Source: Candidatus Onthomorpha intestinigallinarum
GTDB lineage: Bacteria > Bacteroidota > Bacteroidia > Bacteroidales > P3
Assembly (NCBI GenBank): GCA_019114015.1
Contig: DXGG01000221.1
Coordinates: 1-22,372 of the forward strand
Direction of reading: 5' to 3'
Length of the DNA: 22,372 bases
Every line of letters begins with the position of its first letter. Position 1 is the first letter of the stretch. Below, piece by piece: positions 9,182 through 18,477 of the stretch. The translations under genes were made by a program, and so were the position numbers. A model generated the notes under the pieces. The model saw nothing but the letters and a program-made list of their open reading frames with translations, was not told the origin of the DNA and searched no databases.

Positions 9182-9214
9182 AAAAAAAAGACGCTGCAAA
9201 AAAACAGCGTCTTT
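9182..9214 (-). terminator. Intrinsic terminator of the rpoBC operon
   Basis: Read on the minus strand, a perfect 10-base-pair stem (AAAGACGCTG with CAGCGTCTTT) closes on an eight-base T-rich loop and is followed by a run of eight T in total. It starts about 20 bases after the rpoC stop codon. On the plus strand only three T follow the stem, so it is directional. Confidence 0.93.
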
Positions 9215-9235
9215 CACGTTTATTCTTTATCCATA

Positions 9236-12200
9236 CTATTCTGCTGCCAACTTCTCTGCCGGTTTTCTTCCTCGTCTTATCGGCTGAATGGTCTGAGTAC
9301 CTTGTTCATCCAACTGATCTTTGTTCGCGACAATCAAATCATTATATTCGGTCAATCCCGTTCCGGCAGGTATAAGATGACCCACCAAAACATTTTCCTT
9401 CATTCCCAACAAATAATCCGTTTTTGCATTTATTGCAGCCTCCGTCAACACTTTGGTGGTTTCCTGGAAAGATGCGGCAGATAAATAACTCTTAGTTTGC
9501 AACGAAGCCTTGGTAATACCCTGAAGTACCTGCCTTGCTGTTGCAGGCTTAGCATCCCTGGCCTGTATCAAAGCCTTGTCCTTTCTCTTTAATGAAGAGT
9601 TTTCATCTCTCAACTTCCTCGCCGTGATGATTTGTCCGTTTGCATAATTTTCACTGTCGCCATGGTCTTCCACAACTTTCATTTCGAATATCCTGTCGTT
9701 TTCCTCTTGAAAATCCAATCTGTTGACCATTTCGCCTTCCAAGAAATTAGTATCGCCCGGATCCTCTATCTCCACTTTCCTCATCATCTGTCGAACAATA
9801 ACCTCAAAGTGTTTGTCATTGATTTTAACACCCTGCAAACGATACACTTCCTGCACTTCATTTACAATATATTCCTGTACCTTAGTAGGTCCTTTTATTG
9901 CTAATATGTCGGCAGGTGTTACGGCACCTTCACTCAACGGTGTTCCTGCTCTCACATAGTCGTTTTCCTGAGCAAGTATCTGTTTGGTCGTAGGTATAAG
10001 GTATGTTCTTTGTTCTCCCGTCTTGTTCGTTATTATAACCTCTCTGTTACCCCTTTTCAATTTTTTATTCAACGAAACAACGCCGTCTATTTCCGCTACT
10101 ATTGCAGGATCAGACGGATTACGGGCTTCAAACAATTCCGTTACCCTTGGAAGTCCTCCCGTTATATCCCCTGCCTTGCCAAACGACCTCGGTATCTTAA
10201 CCAAATTCCTTCCCTGTTTTATCTTTTCTCCATCCTCTACCGTCAAATGCGCTCCGACAGGTATATCATACGTCTTTATAACCTCACCTTTCTTGTCAAC
10301 TATACTGATTGAAGGATTTTTCGACTTCTGACGCGTTTCTATTATGACCTTATCCTGCAATCCTGTCTGGTCGTCAGACTCCACTCTATAAGTAACACCT
10401 TCTATAATGGCATCAAACTTAACCTTACCAGCAACTTCAGAAATTATAACCGCATTATATGGATCCCACTCAGCAATAACATCGCCCTTATGTACCTCAA
10501 CATCATTATCGAAAAACAACTTGGCTCCATAAGGAATATTGGCAGAAGAAAGAATAGAACCGGTATGTTTATCAACTATACGCATTTCCGCGGAACGACC
10601 TATTACAACATTATAGTTATTATTTTCCTCGTCCTCAAAAGGTACGGCTCTCAATTCGTCTATCTGAAGTAATCCGTCATATTTTGCCGTTATCTTTGAA
10701 CTTGTTCCTATGTTTCCTCCCGCAACACCACCGACATGGAATGTACGCAAGGTCAACTGTGTTCCCGGCTCGCCTATTGATTGCGCCGCTATGACACCGA
10801 CAGCCTCTCCTTTTTGTACCAATTTACCAGTTGCCAGATTCCTGCCGTAACATTTGGCACAAACTCCACGTTTGCTTTCGCATGTCAATACCGAACGTAT
10901 CTCGACTTCTTCAATAGGAGAATCCTCTATCTTCTGGCATATATCTTCCGTCAACTCATCTCCTGCCTTTGCTATCTGCTCGCCCGTTTGAGGATGTACA
11001 ATATCATGCACTGTTACCCTTCCCAAAATTCTGTCATAAAGACTTTGAACCACATCCTCATTCTTCTTCAACGCCGTAGTAGGAATACCTCTCAATGTAC
11101 CACAATCCTCCTCGGTTATTATAACATCATGAGCGACATCCACCAATCTTCTTGTCAAATAACCCGCATCGGCTGTCTTCAACGCAGTATCTGCCAAACC
11201 TTTTCTTGCTCCGTGTGTCGAAATAAAGTATTCCAACACCGACAAGCCTTCCTTGAAATTCGATATAATAGGATTCTCTATAATTTCCGCCCCAGTAGAA
11301 CCTGACTTTTGAGGCTTTGCCATCAATCCTCTCATACCGGTCAACTGACGTATCTGTTCCTTACTACCACGGGCTCCCGAATCAAGCATCATGTAAACAG
11401 GATTGAATCCCTGTCTGTCTTCGGATATATGCTTCATCACTACATCGGTAAGCCTTCTATTGGTATCCGTCCATATATCGATGACCTGATTATATCTTTC
11501 ATTGTTGGTGATAAGACCCATCTGATAATTCATCATTACCTCGTCCACAGACGTATTGGCTTCATTTATCATTTCTACCTTCTCTTCCGGAACCAAAACA
11601 TCTCCAAGGTTAAACGACAAACCACCGGTGAAAGCCATCTTGTATCCCAAATCCTTTATATCATCAAGGAATTTTGCTGTTTTGGCCATACCGCACACTT
11701 TCAAGACGTCTCCTATAATGTCCCTAAGCATGCTTTTCTTCAAAACTACATTTATAAAACCATACTCTTCAGGAACAACCATATTGAACAAAACACGTCC
11801 TACTGTCGTATCTATGATTTCCGTCTTTGGCTCAGGGTCCTCTTTTCTTAAGCGTCTTAGTTTTATGTTCGCATGAAGATCTACTGCCTTTTCATTATAG
11901 GCTATCTGTACCTCTTCTGAAGAATAGAATATTTTGCCTTCTCCCTTTACCGTCTCCTTGTCATCAGACACCTTACCCTTGGTCATATAATACAATCCAA
12001 GCACCATATCCTGAGAAGGTACAGTAATAGGCGAACCATTTGCAGGATTCAATATGTTATGTGAAGCCAACATCAACATCTGAGCTTCCAATATAGCCGC
12101 ATTTCCAAGCGGAACATGCACCGCCATTTGGTCACCGTCGAAGTCTGCATTGAAAGCTGCACAAACCAACGGATGCAGTCTTATTGCCTTACCTTCCACC

Positions 12201-13564
12201 AATTTAGGCTGGAAAGCCTGTATACCCAATCGGTGAAGAGTCGGAGCTCTATTCAGCAAAACAGGATGACCTTTGAGTATGTTCTCCAAAATCTCCCATA
12301 CGACAGGTTCTCTTCTGTCAACTATTTTTTTTGCAGACTTAACTGTCTTGACCAAACCCCTCTCCAACATCTTCCTTATAATGAAAGGCTTGAACAACTC
12401 AGAAGCCATATCCTTAGGCAAACCGCACTCATGCATCTTCAAGTCAGGTCCTACCACGATAACTGAACGACCTGAATAATCCACACGTTTTCCCAACAAA
12501 TTCTGACGAAAGCGACCTTGTTTACCTTTCAAGAAATCGGACAAAGACTTTAACGGTCTATTAGAATCCGATTTAACCGAACTAACTTTTCTTGAATTGT
12601 CAAAAAGTGAATCAACGGCTTCCTGCAACATACGTTTTTCATTACGCATTATAACATCAGGAGCCTTTATCTCTATAAGTCTCTTAAGCCTGTTGTTTCT
12701 TATTATTACTCTTCTGTACAAATCATTAAGATCCGATGTAGCAAATCTTCCTCCATCCAATGGAACCAAAGGCCTCAAATCAGGCGGAATAACAGGAACA
12801 ACCTGTACAATCATCCATTCCGGTCTGTTTTCTTTCCTATTCCTCGACTCCCTGAACGCTTCCACTACATTCAATCGTTTCAATGCATCATGTTTCCTTT
12901 GCTGAGAAGTCTCATTATTTGCCTGATGTCTCAATTCATAGGAAAGAGCATCCAAATCCAAATCCTTAAGCAATATGTAAAGAGCCTCCGCTCCCATTTT
13001 TGCAACAAATTTATTCGGATCATCATCCGGAAGCAACCTGTTTTCTGCCGGCAGTTTTTCCATTATGTCGAAATACTCCTCCTCACTGAGGAAATCCATC
13101 TTGTTTATCTCATATTGAGCAGCTATTCCGGGATTGATTACTATATATTTCTCATAATATATTATCTGATCCAATTTCTTGCTTTGTATTCCCAGCAATG
13201 AACCTATCTTGTTCGGCAATGAACGGAAAAACCATATGTGAGCAACTGGAACAACTAATTTTATGTGCCCCATTCTCTCCCTTCTTACTTTCTTTTCCGT
13301 GACTTCCACACCACACCTGTCACAGATTATACCTTTATAACGTATTCTTTTATATTTTCCGCAATGACATTCCCAATCCTTTACCGGTCCGAATATTCTT
13401 TCACAGAACAAACCGTCTCTTTCCGGCTTATAAGTTCTGTAATTTATTGTTTCAGGTTTCAACACCTCACCTCTCGATCTTTCCTCTATCGACTGCGGAG
13501 ATGCCAAACTTATGGTCATTGAACTAAATACACTATTTATTTGATTTTCTTTCTTAGCTGTCAT
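9236..13564 (-). CDS. rpoC: DNA-directed RNA polymerase subunit beta'
   Basis: Catalytic subunit of RNA polymerase, 1442 residues, close to the usual Bacteroidota length. The N-terminal zinc ribbon has C66, C68, C81 and C84. The active-site magnesium loop NADFDGD lies at 472-478. The second zinc site is formed by C821, C895, C902 and C905, with the same spacing as in Escherichia coli (814, 888, 895, 898). The bridge helix/trigger-loop region follows, with GEPGTQLTLRTFH readily recognised, and the C-terminal tail ends in a basic segment RRGRKPAEKLAAE. It starts with ATG 36 bases after the rpoB stop and is in the same transcript. No frameshift or missing catalytic residue was noticed. Confidence 0.99.
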   Translation of the reverse strand: MTAKKENQINSVFSSMTISLASPQSIEERSRGEVLKPETINYRTYKPERDGLFCERIFGPVKDWECHCGKYKRIRYKGIICDRCGVEVTEKKVRRERMGHIKLVVPVAHIWFFRSLPNKIGSLLGIQSKKLDQIIYYEKYIVINPGIAAQYEINKMDFLSEEEYFDIMEKLPAENRLLPDDDPNKFVAKMGAEALYILLKDLDLDALSYELRHQANNETSQQRKHDALKRLNVVEAFRESRNRKENRPEWMIVQVVPVIPPDLRPLVPLDGGRFATSDLNDLYRRVIIRNNRLKRLIEIKAPDVIMRNEKRMLQEAVDSLFDNSRKVSSVKSDSNRPLKSLSDFLKGKQGRFRQNLLGKRVDYSGRSVIVVGPDLKMHECGLPKDMASELFKPFIIRKMLERGLVKTVKSAKKIVDRREPVVWEILENILKGHPVLLNRAPTLHRLGIQAFQPKLVEGKAIRLHPLVCAAFNADFDGDQMAVHVPLGNAAILEAQMLMLASHNILNPANGSPITVPSQDMVLGLYYMTKGKVSDDKETVKGEGKIFYSSEEVQIAYNEKAVDLHANIKLRRLRKEDPEPKTEIIDTTVGRVLFNMVVPEEYGFINVVLKKSMLRDIIGDVLKVCGMAKTAKFLDDIKDLGYKMAFTGGLSFNLGDVLVPEEKVEMINEANTSVDEVMMNYQMGLITNNERYNQVIDIWTDTNRRLTDVVMKHISEDRQGFNPVYMMLDSGARGSKEQIRQLTGMRGLMAKPQKSGSTGAEIIENPIISNFKEGLSVLEYFISTHGARKGLADTALKTADAGYLTRRLVDVAHDVIITEEDCGTLRGIPTTALKKNEDVVQSLYDRILGRVTVHDIVHPQTGEQIAKAGDELTEDICQKIEDSPIEEVEIRSVLTCESKRGVCAKCYGRNLATGKLVQKGEAVGVIAAQSIGEPGTQLTLRTFHVGGVAGGNIGTSSKITAKYDGLLQIDELRAVPFEDEENNNYNVVIGRSAEMRIVDKHTGSILSSANIPYGAKLFFDNDVEVHKGDVIAEWDPYNAVIISEVAGKVKFDAIIEGVTYRVESDDQTGLQDKVIIETRQKSKNPSISIVDKKGEVIKTYDIPVGAHLTVEDGEKIKQGRNLVKIPRSFGKAGDITGGLPRVTELFEARNPSDPAIVAEIDGVVSLNKKLKRGNREVIITNKTGEQRTYLIPTTKQILAQENDYVRAGTPLSEGAVTPADILAIKGPTKVQEYIVNEVQEVYRLQGVKINDKHFEVIVRQMMRKVEIEDPGDTNFLEGEMVNRLDFQEENDRIFEMKVVEDHGDSENYANGQIITARKLRDENSSLKRKDKALIQARDAKPATARQVLQGITKASLQTKSYLSAASFQETTKVLTEAAINAKTDYLLGMKENVLVGHLIPAGTGLTEYNDLIVANKDQLDEQGTQTIQPIRRGRKPAEKLAAE

Positions 13565-13600
13565 AATCTTTAATCTTGAGTATCCGTTACCTCATTGATT

Positions 13601-16600
13601 TTAATCGAACGAAACATCCAAATTCAATCCTCTCAATTCATGAACCAGAACATTGAATGATTCCGGAATTCCGGGAGTAGGCATATTGTCTCCTTTAACT
13701 ATCGCTTCATAAGCTTTCGCTCTACCCACAACATCATCAGACTTGACTGTCAATATCTCCTGCAAAACATGTGAAGCTCCAAATGCCTCCAATGCCCATA
13801 CTTCCATTTCTCCGAATCTTTGTCCTCCAAACTGAGCTTTACCACCCAAAGGTTGTTGTGTAATCAAAGAATACGGTCCTATACTTCTCGCATGCATCTT
13901 ATCATCTATCATATGATGCAACTTGAGCATATAAACATAACCCACTGTTGCAGGCTGGTCAAACACCTCTCCCGTCTCACCATCCCTAAGGTAACATTTG
14001 CCGTTATGCGGCAAGCCAGCCTTATCCATATAGGCATTAACCTCATCCAATGTTGCGCCATCAAAGATAGGTGTATGAAATCTCAGATTCAATTCATGAC
14101 CTGCCCATCCCAAAACGGTTTCAAAAATCTGACCCAAATTCATACGTGAAGGAACTCCCAACGGATTCAATACTATGTCTACAGGTTTACCATTATCCAA
14201 GAAAGGCATGTCTTCCTCACGTACGATTTTAGCAACAATACCCTTGTTTCCATGTCTACCTGCCATTTTGTCACCTACTTTCAACTTCCTTTTCTTGGCA
14301 ATATATATCTTTGCCATTTGAACTATTCCCGTAGGCAAATCATCTCCGATAGTAGCAGCATAAGTTTGTCTAGCCAAAGCTCCTTGCAACTCTCTGTTTT
14401 TTATGTTGTAATTATTCAACATCTCCTCAACCAATTCATTTGTCTTCGAGTCTGTTGTCCATGAATTAGGATTCACATTGTCATAATCTATTGCAAGTAA
14501 CAATTTCTGATTAAACTTGGATTTCTTTGGTATGATCTCTTCTCCATAAGAAGAATAAACCCCGGCTGAAACCCTACCTGTCAACAAAACAAACAACTTG
14601 TCAACAAGCTTGTTCTTTAATTCGGAAGCCTCAGAATCATACTTGGCCTTCAAATTACGGACGATTTCATTATCCTTTTGCCTTGTCTTTTTGTCCTTGA
14701 TAAAACGGGTAAACAACTTCTTGTCTATAACTATACCGCTGATAGAAGGTGGAACCTTCAATGAAGCGTCTTTTACATCACCCGCTTTGTCTCCAAAAAT
14801 AGCTCTCAACAATTTTTCTTCAGGTGTAGGATCCGACTCTCCCTTAGGCGTTATCTTTCCAACTAAAATATCCCCCTCCTTGACATAAGCACCAATCCTT
14901 ACCATTCCATTCTCATCAAGGTCTTTAGTCGCTTCCAAACTAACATTTGGAATATCTCTGGTCAACTCTTCCAAACCACGCTTGGTTTCTCTAACCTCAG
15001 TAATAAATTCCTCGACATGAACAGAAGTAAAAATATCTTCCTTTACTACTTTTTCCGAAATAACTATCGCATCCTCATAATTATAACCTTTCCATGGCAT
15101 AAATGCAACCTGCAAATTGCGACCCAACGCCAAAACACCATCCTTGGTAGCATATCCTTCACAAAGAACCTGACCCTTAACTACCTTATCCCCTTTGTTT
15201 ACTATTGGACGCAAATTGATGGAAGTGCTCTGATTAGTCCTTTGGAATTTAGTAAGTTTATACCTTTTAAGATCGTCATCAAAACTTACCAGACGTTCAT
15301 TTTCATCCCTGTCATATCTTATGACTATCTCATTAGCATCAACATATTCCACTATACCGTCACATTCCGCATGAATCAACACTCTGGAATCATAAGCGAC
15401 GGAACGTTCTATGCCGGTACCAACTATTGGTATTTCAGGATTTAACAACGGTACTGCCTGCCGCATCATATTGGAACCCATCAATGCTCGGTTAGCATCG
15501 TTGTGTTCCAAAAATGGTATAAGAGAAGCTGCTATCGAAGCTATCTGGTTGGATGCAACATCCATCAAATCAACCTTATCCGGAGAAACAATAGGGAAAT
15601 CTGCCATTTGTCGAGTCTTAACCCTATCCTCTGTTATACAATAGTTCGCATCCATCTTGGTTGCAGCCTGAGCAACTATCTTGTCTTCTTCTTCCTCTGC
15701 CGTCAAATAAACCGCACCATCCTCTACAAGCACTTTTCCATTTTTAACCTTATAGTACGGAGTTTCTATGAATCCCAAAGAATTTATCTTGGCAAAAACA
15801 CTCAAAGAAGATATCAAACCTATGTTAGGTCCTTCAGGAGTTTCTATTGTACACAAACGGCCGTAATGCGTATAGTGTACGTCTCTTACTTCAAAACCTG
15901 CTCTTTCTCTTGACAAACCTCCCGGTCCCAATGCAGAAATTCTCCTTTTGTGAGTCAATTCAGACAAAGGATTCGTCTGATCCATGAACTGAGATAACTG
16001 ATTCGTTCCAAAAAACGAATTTATCACGGAAGACAACGTTTTTGCATTTATCAAATCCGTAGGTGTAAACACCTCATTATCCCTGACATTCATCCTTTCC
16101 CGTATTGTCCTTGCCATACGAGAAAGACCTACTCCAAATTGAGCGTATAATTGTTCTCCAACAGTTCTTATCCTACGATTACTCAAATGGTCTATGTCGT
16201 CCACCTCTGTCTTAGAATTGATAAGCTCAATAAGATATTTTATTATCGATATAATATCTTCTTTGGTAAGTACCTTTATATCTTTGCTGACATTTAAGTT
16301 CAATTTGGTATTTATTCTGTACCTGCCGACATCACCCAAATCATATCTCTTATCGGAAAAGAACAGTTTCTCTATTATTCCTCTCGCTGTTTCTTCATCA
16401 GGTGGCTCAGCACTACGCAATTGTCTATATATATATTCTACAGCCTCCTTGGCATTATTGGCTGTATCTTTCTTCAATGTATTGAATATTATAGAATAGT
16501 CAACAGCAGTAGAGTCATCATTGTGTAACAATATCGTCTTTACACCAGAATCCAATATTTGTTCTATATGTTCTTGTTCTAGGACTGTTTCCCTTTCAAT

Positions 16601-17404
16601 GACGGTTTCCGTTCTTTCTATGGAAACAACCTCTCCTGTATCTTCATCAACAAAATCTTCAATCCACGAACGCACAACCCTGGCCGCCAACCTTCTGCCT
16701 ATTACTTTCTTAAGACTGGTCTTTTGTGCTTTAACCTCTTGCGCAAGATTGAAAATCTCTAAAATATCCTTATCGGTTTCATAACCAATGGCCCTGAGAA
16801 GAGTTGTTATGGGCAACTTTTTTTTCCTATCAATATAGGCATACATCACGTTATTTATATCCGTGGTGAATTCCATCCATGAGCCTTTAAAAGGAATTAT
16901 TCTCGCCGAATAAAGTTGCATCCCATTGGCATGTGTACTCGTTCCGAAAAACACTCCCGGAGAACGATGTAACTGCGAAACAACAACACGTTCTGCCCCA
17001 TTTATGACAAACGTACCCTTAGGAGTCATGTAAGGAATCATTCCCAAATAAACGTCCTGGATTATTGTTTCAAAATCTTCGTGTTCTGGATCCGTACAAA
17101 ACAATTTCAGTTTTGCCTTTAACGGAACACTGAATGTAAGCCCTCTTTCAATACACTCATCTATCGTATAGCGAGGCGTATCTATGAAATAATCAAGAAA
17201 TTCGAGGACGAAATTATTTCTTGCATCGGTTATCGGAAAATTTTCTGAGAATACTTTGTACAATCCTTCATTTACTCTGTTCTCAGAATTAGTCTCCAAT
17301 TGAAAAAAGTCTCTGAATGACTTCAACTGAATATCCAAAAAATCAGGATAATCAAAATGCTTCACAGAAGCGAAACTTACTAAAGTTGGATTATTTTGTG
17401 CCAA
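13601..17404 (-). CDS. rpoB: DNA-directed RNA polymerase subunit beta
   Basis: Core RNA polymerase subunit, 1267 residues from the start chosen here. There is no in-frame ATG near the N-terminus. The TTG at 17404 gives M-A-Q-N-N-P-T-L-V-S-F-A-S, which aligns with the start of Bacteroides RpoB (about 1270 residues, with a similar F-A-S followed by Y-P-D-F-L). An upstream TTG at 17452 would add 16 hydrophobic residues unlike the family. The rifampicin region (about 466-497) reads GTNQLSQFMDQTNPLSELTH and then KRRISALGPGGL; the residues usually changed in resistance (Q513, D516, H526, R529, S531 in E. coli numbering) are wild type. The C-terminus ends LRGLNLDVSFD. The gene is preceded by an A/T-rich leader and a strong hairpin and followed by rpoC. 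Confidence 0.97.
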   Translation of the reverse strand: MAQNNPTLVSFASVKHFDYPDFLDIQLKSFRDFFQLETNSENRVNEGLYKVFSENFPITDARNNFVLEFLDYFIDTPRYTIDECIERGLTFSVPLKAKLKLFCTDPEHEDFETIIQDVYLGMIPYMTPKGTFVINGAERVVVSQLHRSPGVFFGTSTHANGMQLYSARIIPFKGSWMEFTTDINNVMYAYIDRKKKLPITTLLRAIGYETDKDILEIFNLAQEVKAQKTSLKKVIGRRLAARVVRSWIEDFVDEDTGEVVSIERTETVIERETVLEQEHIEQILDSGVKTILLHNDDSTAVDYSIIFNTLKKDTANNAKEAVEYIYRQLRSAEPPDEETARGIIEKLFFSDKRYDLGDVGRYRINTKLNLNVSKDIKVLTKEDIISIIKYLIELINSKTEVDDIDHLSNRRIRTVGEQLYAQFGVGLSRMARTIRERMNVRDNEVFTPTDLINAKTLSSVINSFFGTNQLSQFMDQTNPLSELTHKRRISALGPGGLSRERAGFEVRDVHYTHYGRLCTIETPEGPNIGLISSLSVFAKINSLGFIETPYYKVKNGKVLVEDGAVYLTAEEEEDKIVAQAATKMDANYCITEDRVKTRQMADFPIVSPDKVDLMDVASNQIASIAASLIPFLEHNDANRALMGSNMMRQAVPLLNPEIPIVGTGIERSVAYDSRVLIHAECDGIVEYVDANEIVIRYDRDENERLVSFDDDLKRYKLTKFQRTNQSTSINLRPIVNKGDKVVKGQVLCEGYATKDGVLALGRNLQVAFMPWKGYNYEDAIVISEKVVKEDIFTSVHVEEFITEVRETKRGLEELTRDIPNVSLEATKDLDENGMVRIGAYVKEGDILVGKITPKGESDPTPEEKLLRAIFGDKAGDVKDASLKVPPSISGIVIDKKLFTRFIKDKKTRQKDNEIVRNLKAKYDSEASELKNKLVDKLFVLLTGRVSAGVYSSYGEEIIPKKSKFNQKLLLAIDYDNVNPNSWTTDSKTNELVEEMLNNYNIKNRELQGALARQTYAATIGDDLPTGIVQMAKIYIAKKRKLKVGDKMAGRHGNKGIVAKIVREEDMPFLDNGKPVDIVLNPLGVPSRMNLGQIFETVLGWAGHELNLRFHTPIFDGATLDEVNAYMDKAGLPHNGKCYLRDGETGEVFDQPATVGYVYMLKLHHMIDDKMHARSIGPYSLITQQPLGGKAQFGGQRFGEMEVWALEAFGASHVLQEILTVKSDDVVGRAKAYEAIVKGDNMPTPGIPESFNVLVHELRGLNLDVSFD

Positions 17405-17456
17405 GGTAAAAAAAATTATAAGGTTAAAAAATAAGTTCGATACAAAACACAATGAA

Positions 17457-17493
17457 GGAACGGGTATTCTTTACTAAAGAATACCTCATTCCC
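17457..17493 (-). promoter_or_regulatory. Hairpin in the rplL-rpoB intergenic region (possible attenuator or processing site)
   Basis: On the minus strand a perfect 10-base-pair stem (GGTATTCTTT with AAAGAATACC) closes on a three-base loop AGT. Beyond a small internal loop it is extended by GGAA/TTCC pairing. The following sequence TTCATTGTGTTTTGT is moderately U-rich, so this could be a leaky terminator, or an RNA processing site as known between rplL and rpoB in E. coli. It ends about 50 bases before the proposed rpoB start. Confidence 0.6.
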
Positions 17494-17521
17494 TTATCTT
17501 TTCTAGATGTGGTGAAATGTC

Positions 17522-17899
17522 TTACTTAATCTCAACCTTTGCACCAGCCTCTTCCAACGCTTTCTTTAAAGATTCTGCTTCGTCCTTTGCAACACCTTCC
17601 TTCAATGTCTTAGGTGCAGCATCTACCAATTCCTTAGCTTCTTTCAATCCCAAAGAACAAAGATCCTTTACCAACTTAACAACATTAAGTTTGGAAGCAC
17701 CTGCCTCTGTCAAAACAACATCAAAAGCTGTTTTCTCCTCTACGGCGGCTGCCGGACCTGCTGCCGGACCTGCTGCCACTGCCACTGCTGCAGCTGCAGG
17801 CTCTATACCATATTCTTCCTTCAATATATCAGCTAACTCTTTAACTTCTTTTACTGATAAATTCACCAATTGTTCTGCGAACGCTTTTAAATCTGCCAT
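17522..17899 (-). CDS. rplL: Large ribosomal subunit protein bL12 (L7/L12)
   Basis: Stalk protein of the 50S subunit that recruits translation factors, 125 residues. The N-terminal dimerisation helices (1-33) bind uL10. An Ala/Pro/Gly-rich hinge (34-53) contains AAGPAAGPAAA, and the globular C-terminal domain (54-125) carries the GLKEAKELVD factor-binding helix. The hinge DNA is a 12-base tandem repeat. It starts with ATG 35 bases after rplJ in an A-rich leader. Confidence 0.98.
   Translation of the reverse strand: MADLKAFAEQLVNLSVKEVKELADILKEEYGIEPAAAAVAVAAGPAAGPAAAVEEKTAFDVVLTEAGASKLNVVKLVKDLCSLGLKEAKELVDAAPKTLKEGVAKDEAESLKKALEEAGAKVEIK
17748..17777 (-). repeat. 12-base tandem repeat in the rplL hinge
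   Basis: The plus strand reads two exact copies of GCTGCCGGACCT plus a half copy GCTGCC. Each copy encodes Ala-Ala-Gly-Pro in the flexible hinge of bL12, so a change of one unit would keep the frame and only alter the linker length. Confidence 0.9.
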
Positions 17900-17934
17900 T
17901 TTATTTTTTGATTTAATGTTTTACAAATTATTTT

Positions 17935-18456
17935 TTACTCGGGTTTTTCCGACAACGTCTTTATTACGCCGGATAATGTATTAGCACCTGACTGCAATGC
18001 TCCAATAACATTCTTTACAGGAGATTGAAGTGCTGCAACAATGTCTGCTATAAGCTCATTCTTAGACTTTATGGATATCAATTCATCCAAAACAGCATCT
18101 CCTATGTAGAATCCTTCTTCTACATAAGCAGATTTCAAAATAAGCTTATCACTATTTGCTCTAAATGATTTTATCAATTTTGCAGGTGCATTGTTTACAT
18201 TAGAAAGCATAATAGAAGTAGAACCCTTCAAAGTAGGAAATATATCCGAATAATCGATATCGGATTTTTCCAAAGCCTTTTTCAACAAGGTATTCTTTAC
18301 AACCAATAACTTCACATTGTTACGGAAACACATTCTCCTTAATTTTGCAGTGTCAACCGAATTCAATCCGTTGATGTCCACAAAGTAAAGATAAGGATAA
18401 TTTGACACTTCCGCTCCAATGCTCTCTATCAGTTGACTTTTTTCTTCTTTTCTCAT
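17935..18456 (-). CDS. rplJ: Large ribosomal subunit protein uL10
   Basis: 173-residue stalk base protein that binds 23S rRNA and anchors bL12 dimers. The N-terminal RNA-binding domain includes FVDINGLNSVDTAKLRR and VKNTLLKKAL. The C-terminal helix (about 145-173) is the bL12 attachment site. Only 21 bases separate it from rplA, leaving little room for a separate uL10-bL12 autoregulatory leader at this junction. Confidence 0.98.
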   Translation of the reverse strand: MRKEEKSQLIESIGAEVSNYPYLYFVDINGLNSVDTAKLRRMCFRNNVKLLVVKNTLLKKALEKSDIDYSDIFPTLKGSTSIMLSNVNNAPAKLIKSFRANSDKLILKSAYVEEGFYIGDAVLDELISIKSKNELIADIVAALQSPVKNVIGALQSGANTLSGVIKTLSEKPE

Positions 18457-18477
18457 ATCCTATTTTTTTTCTGAGAC

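Noticed and set aside
10781..11851. Two long open frames on the plus strand (174 and 180 codons) opposite rpoC
   Set aside because: They lie fully antisense to highly conserved rpoC codons, show no recognisable domain, and are Cys/Arg/Ser/Tyr-rich as expected from the complement of a coding gene.
15900..16020. Possible rifampicin-resistance change in RpoB
   Set aside because: The region differs from E. coli only at positions that look like normal lineage variation (for example T for N at 518); the key residues are wild type.
17517..17984. Ala/Ser-rich open frame on the plus strand opposite rplL
   Set aside because: It is the complement of the repeat-rich, alanine-rich rplL gene, with no independent evidence for expression.
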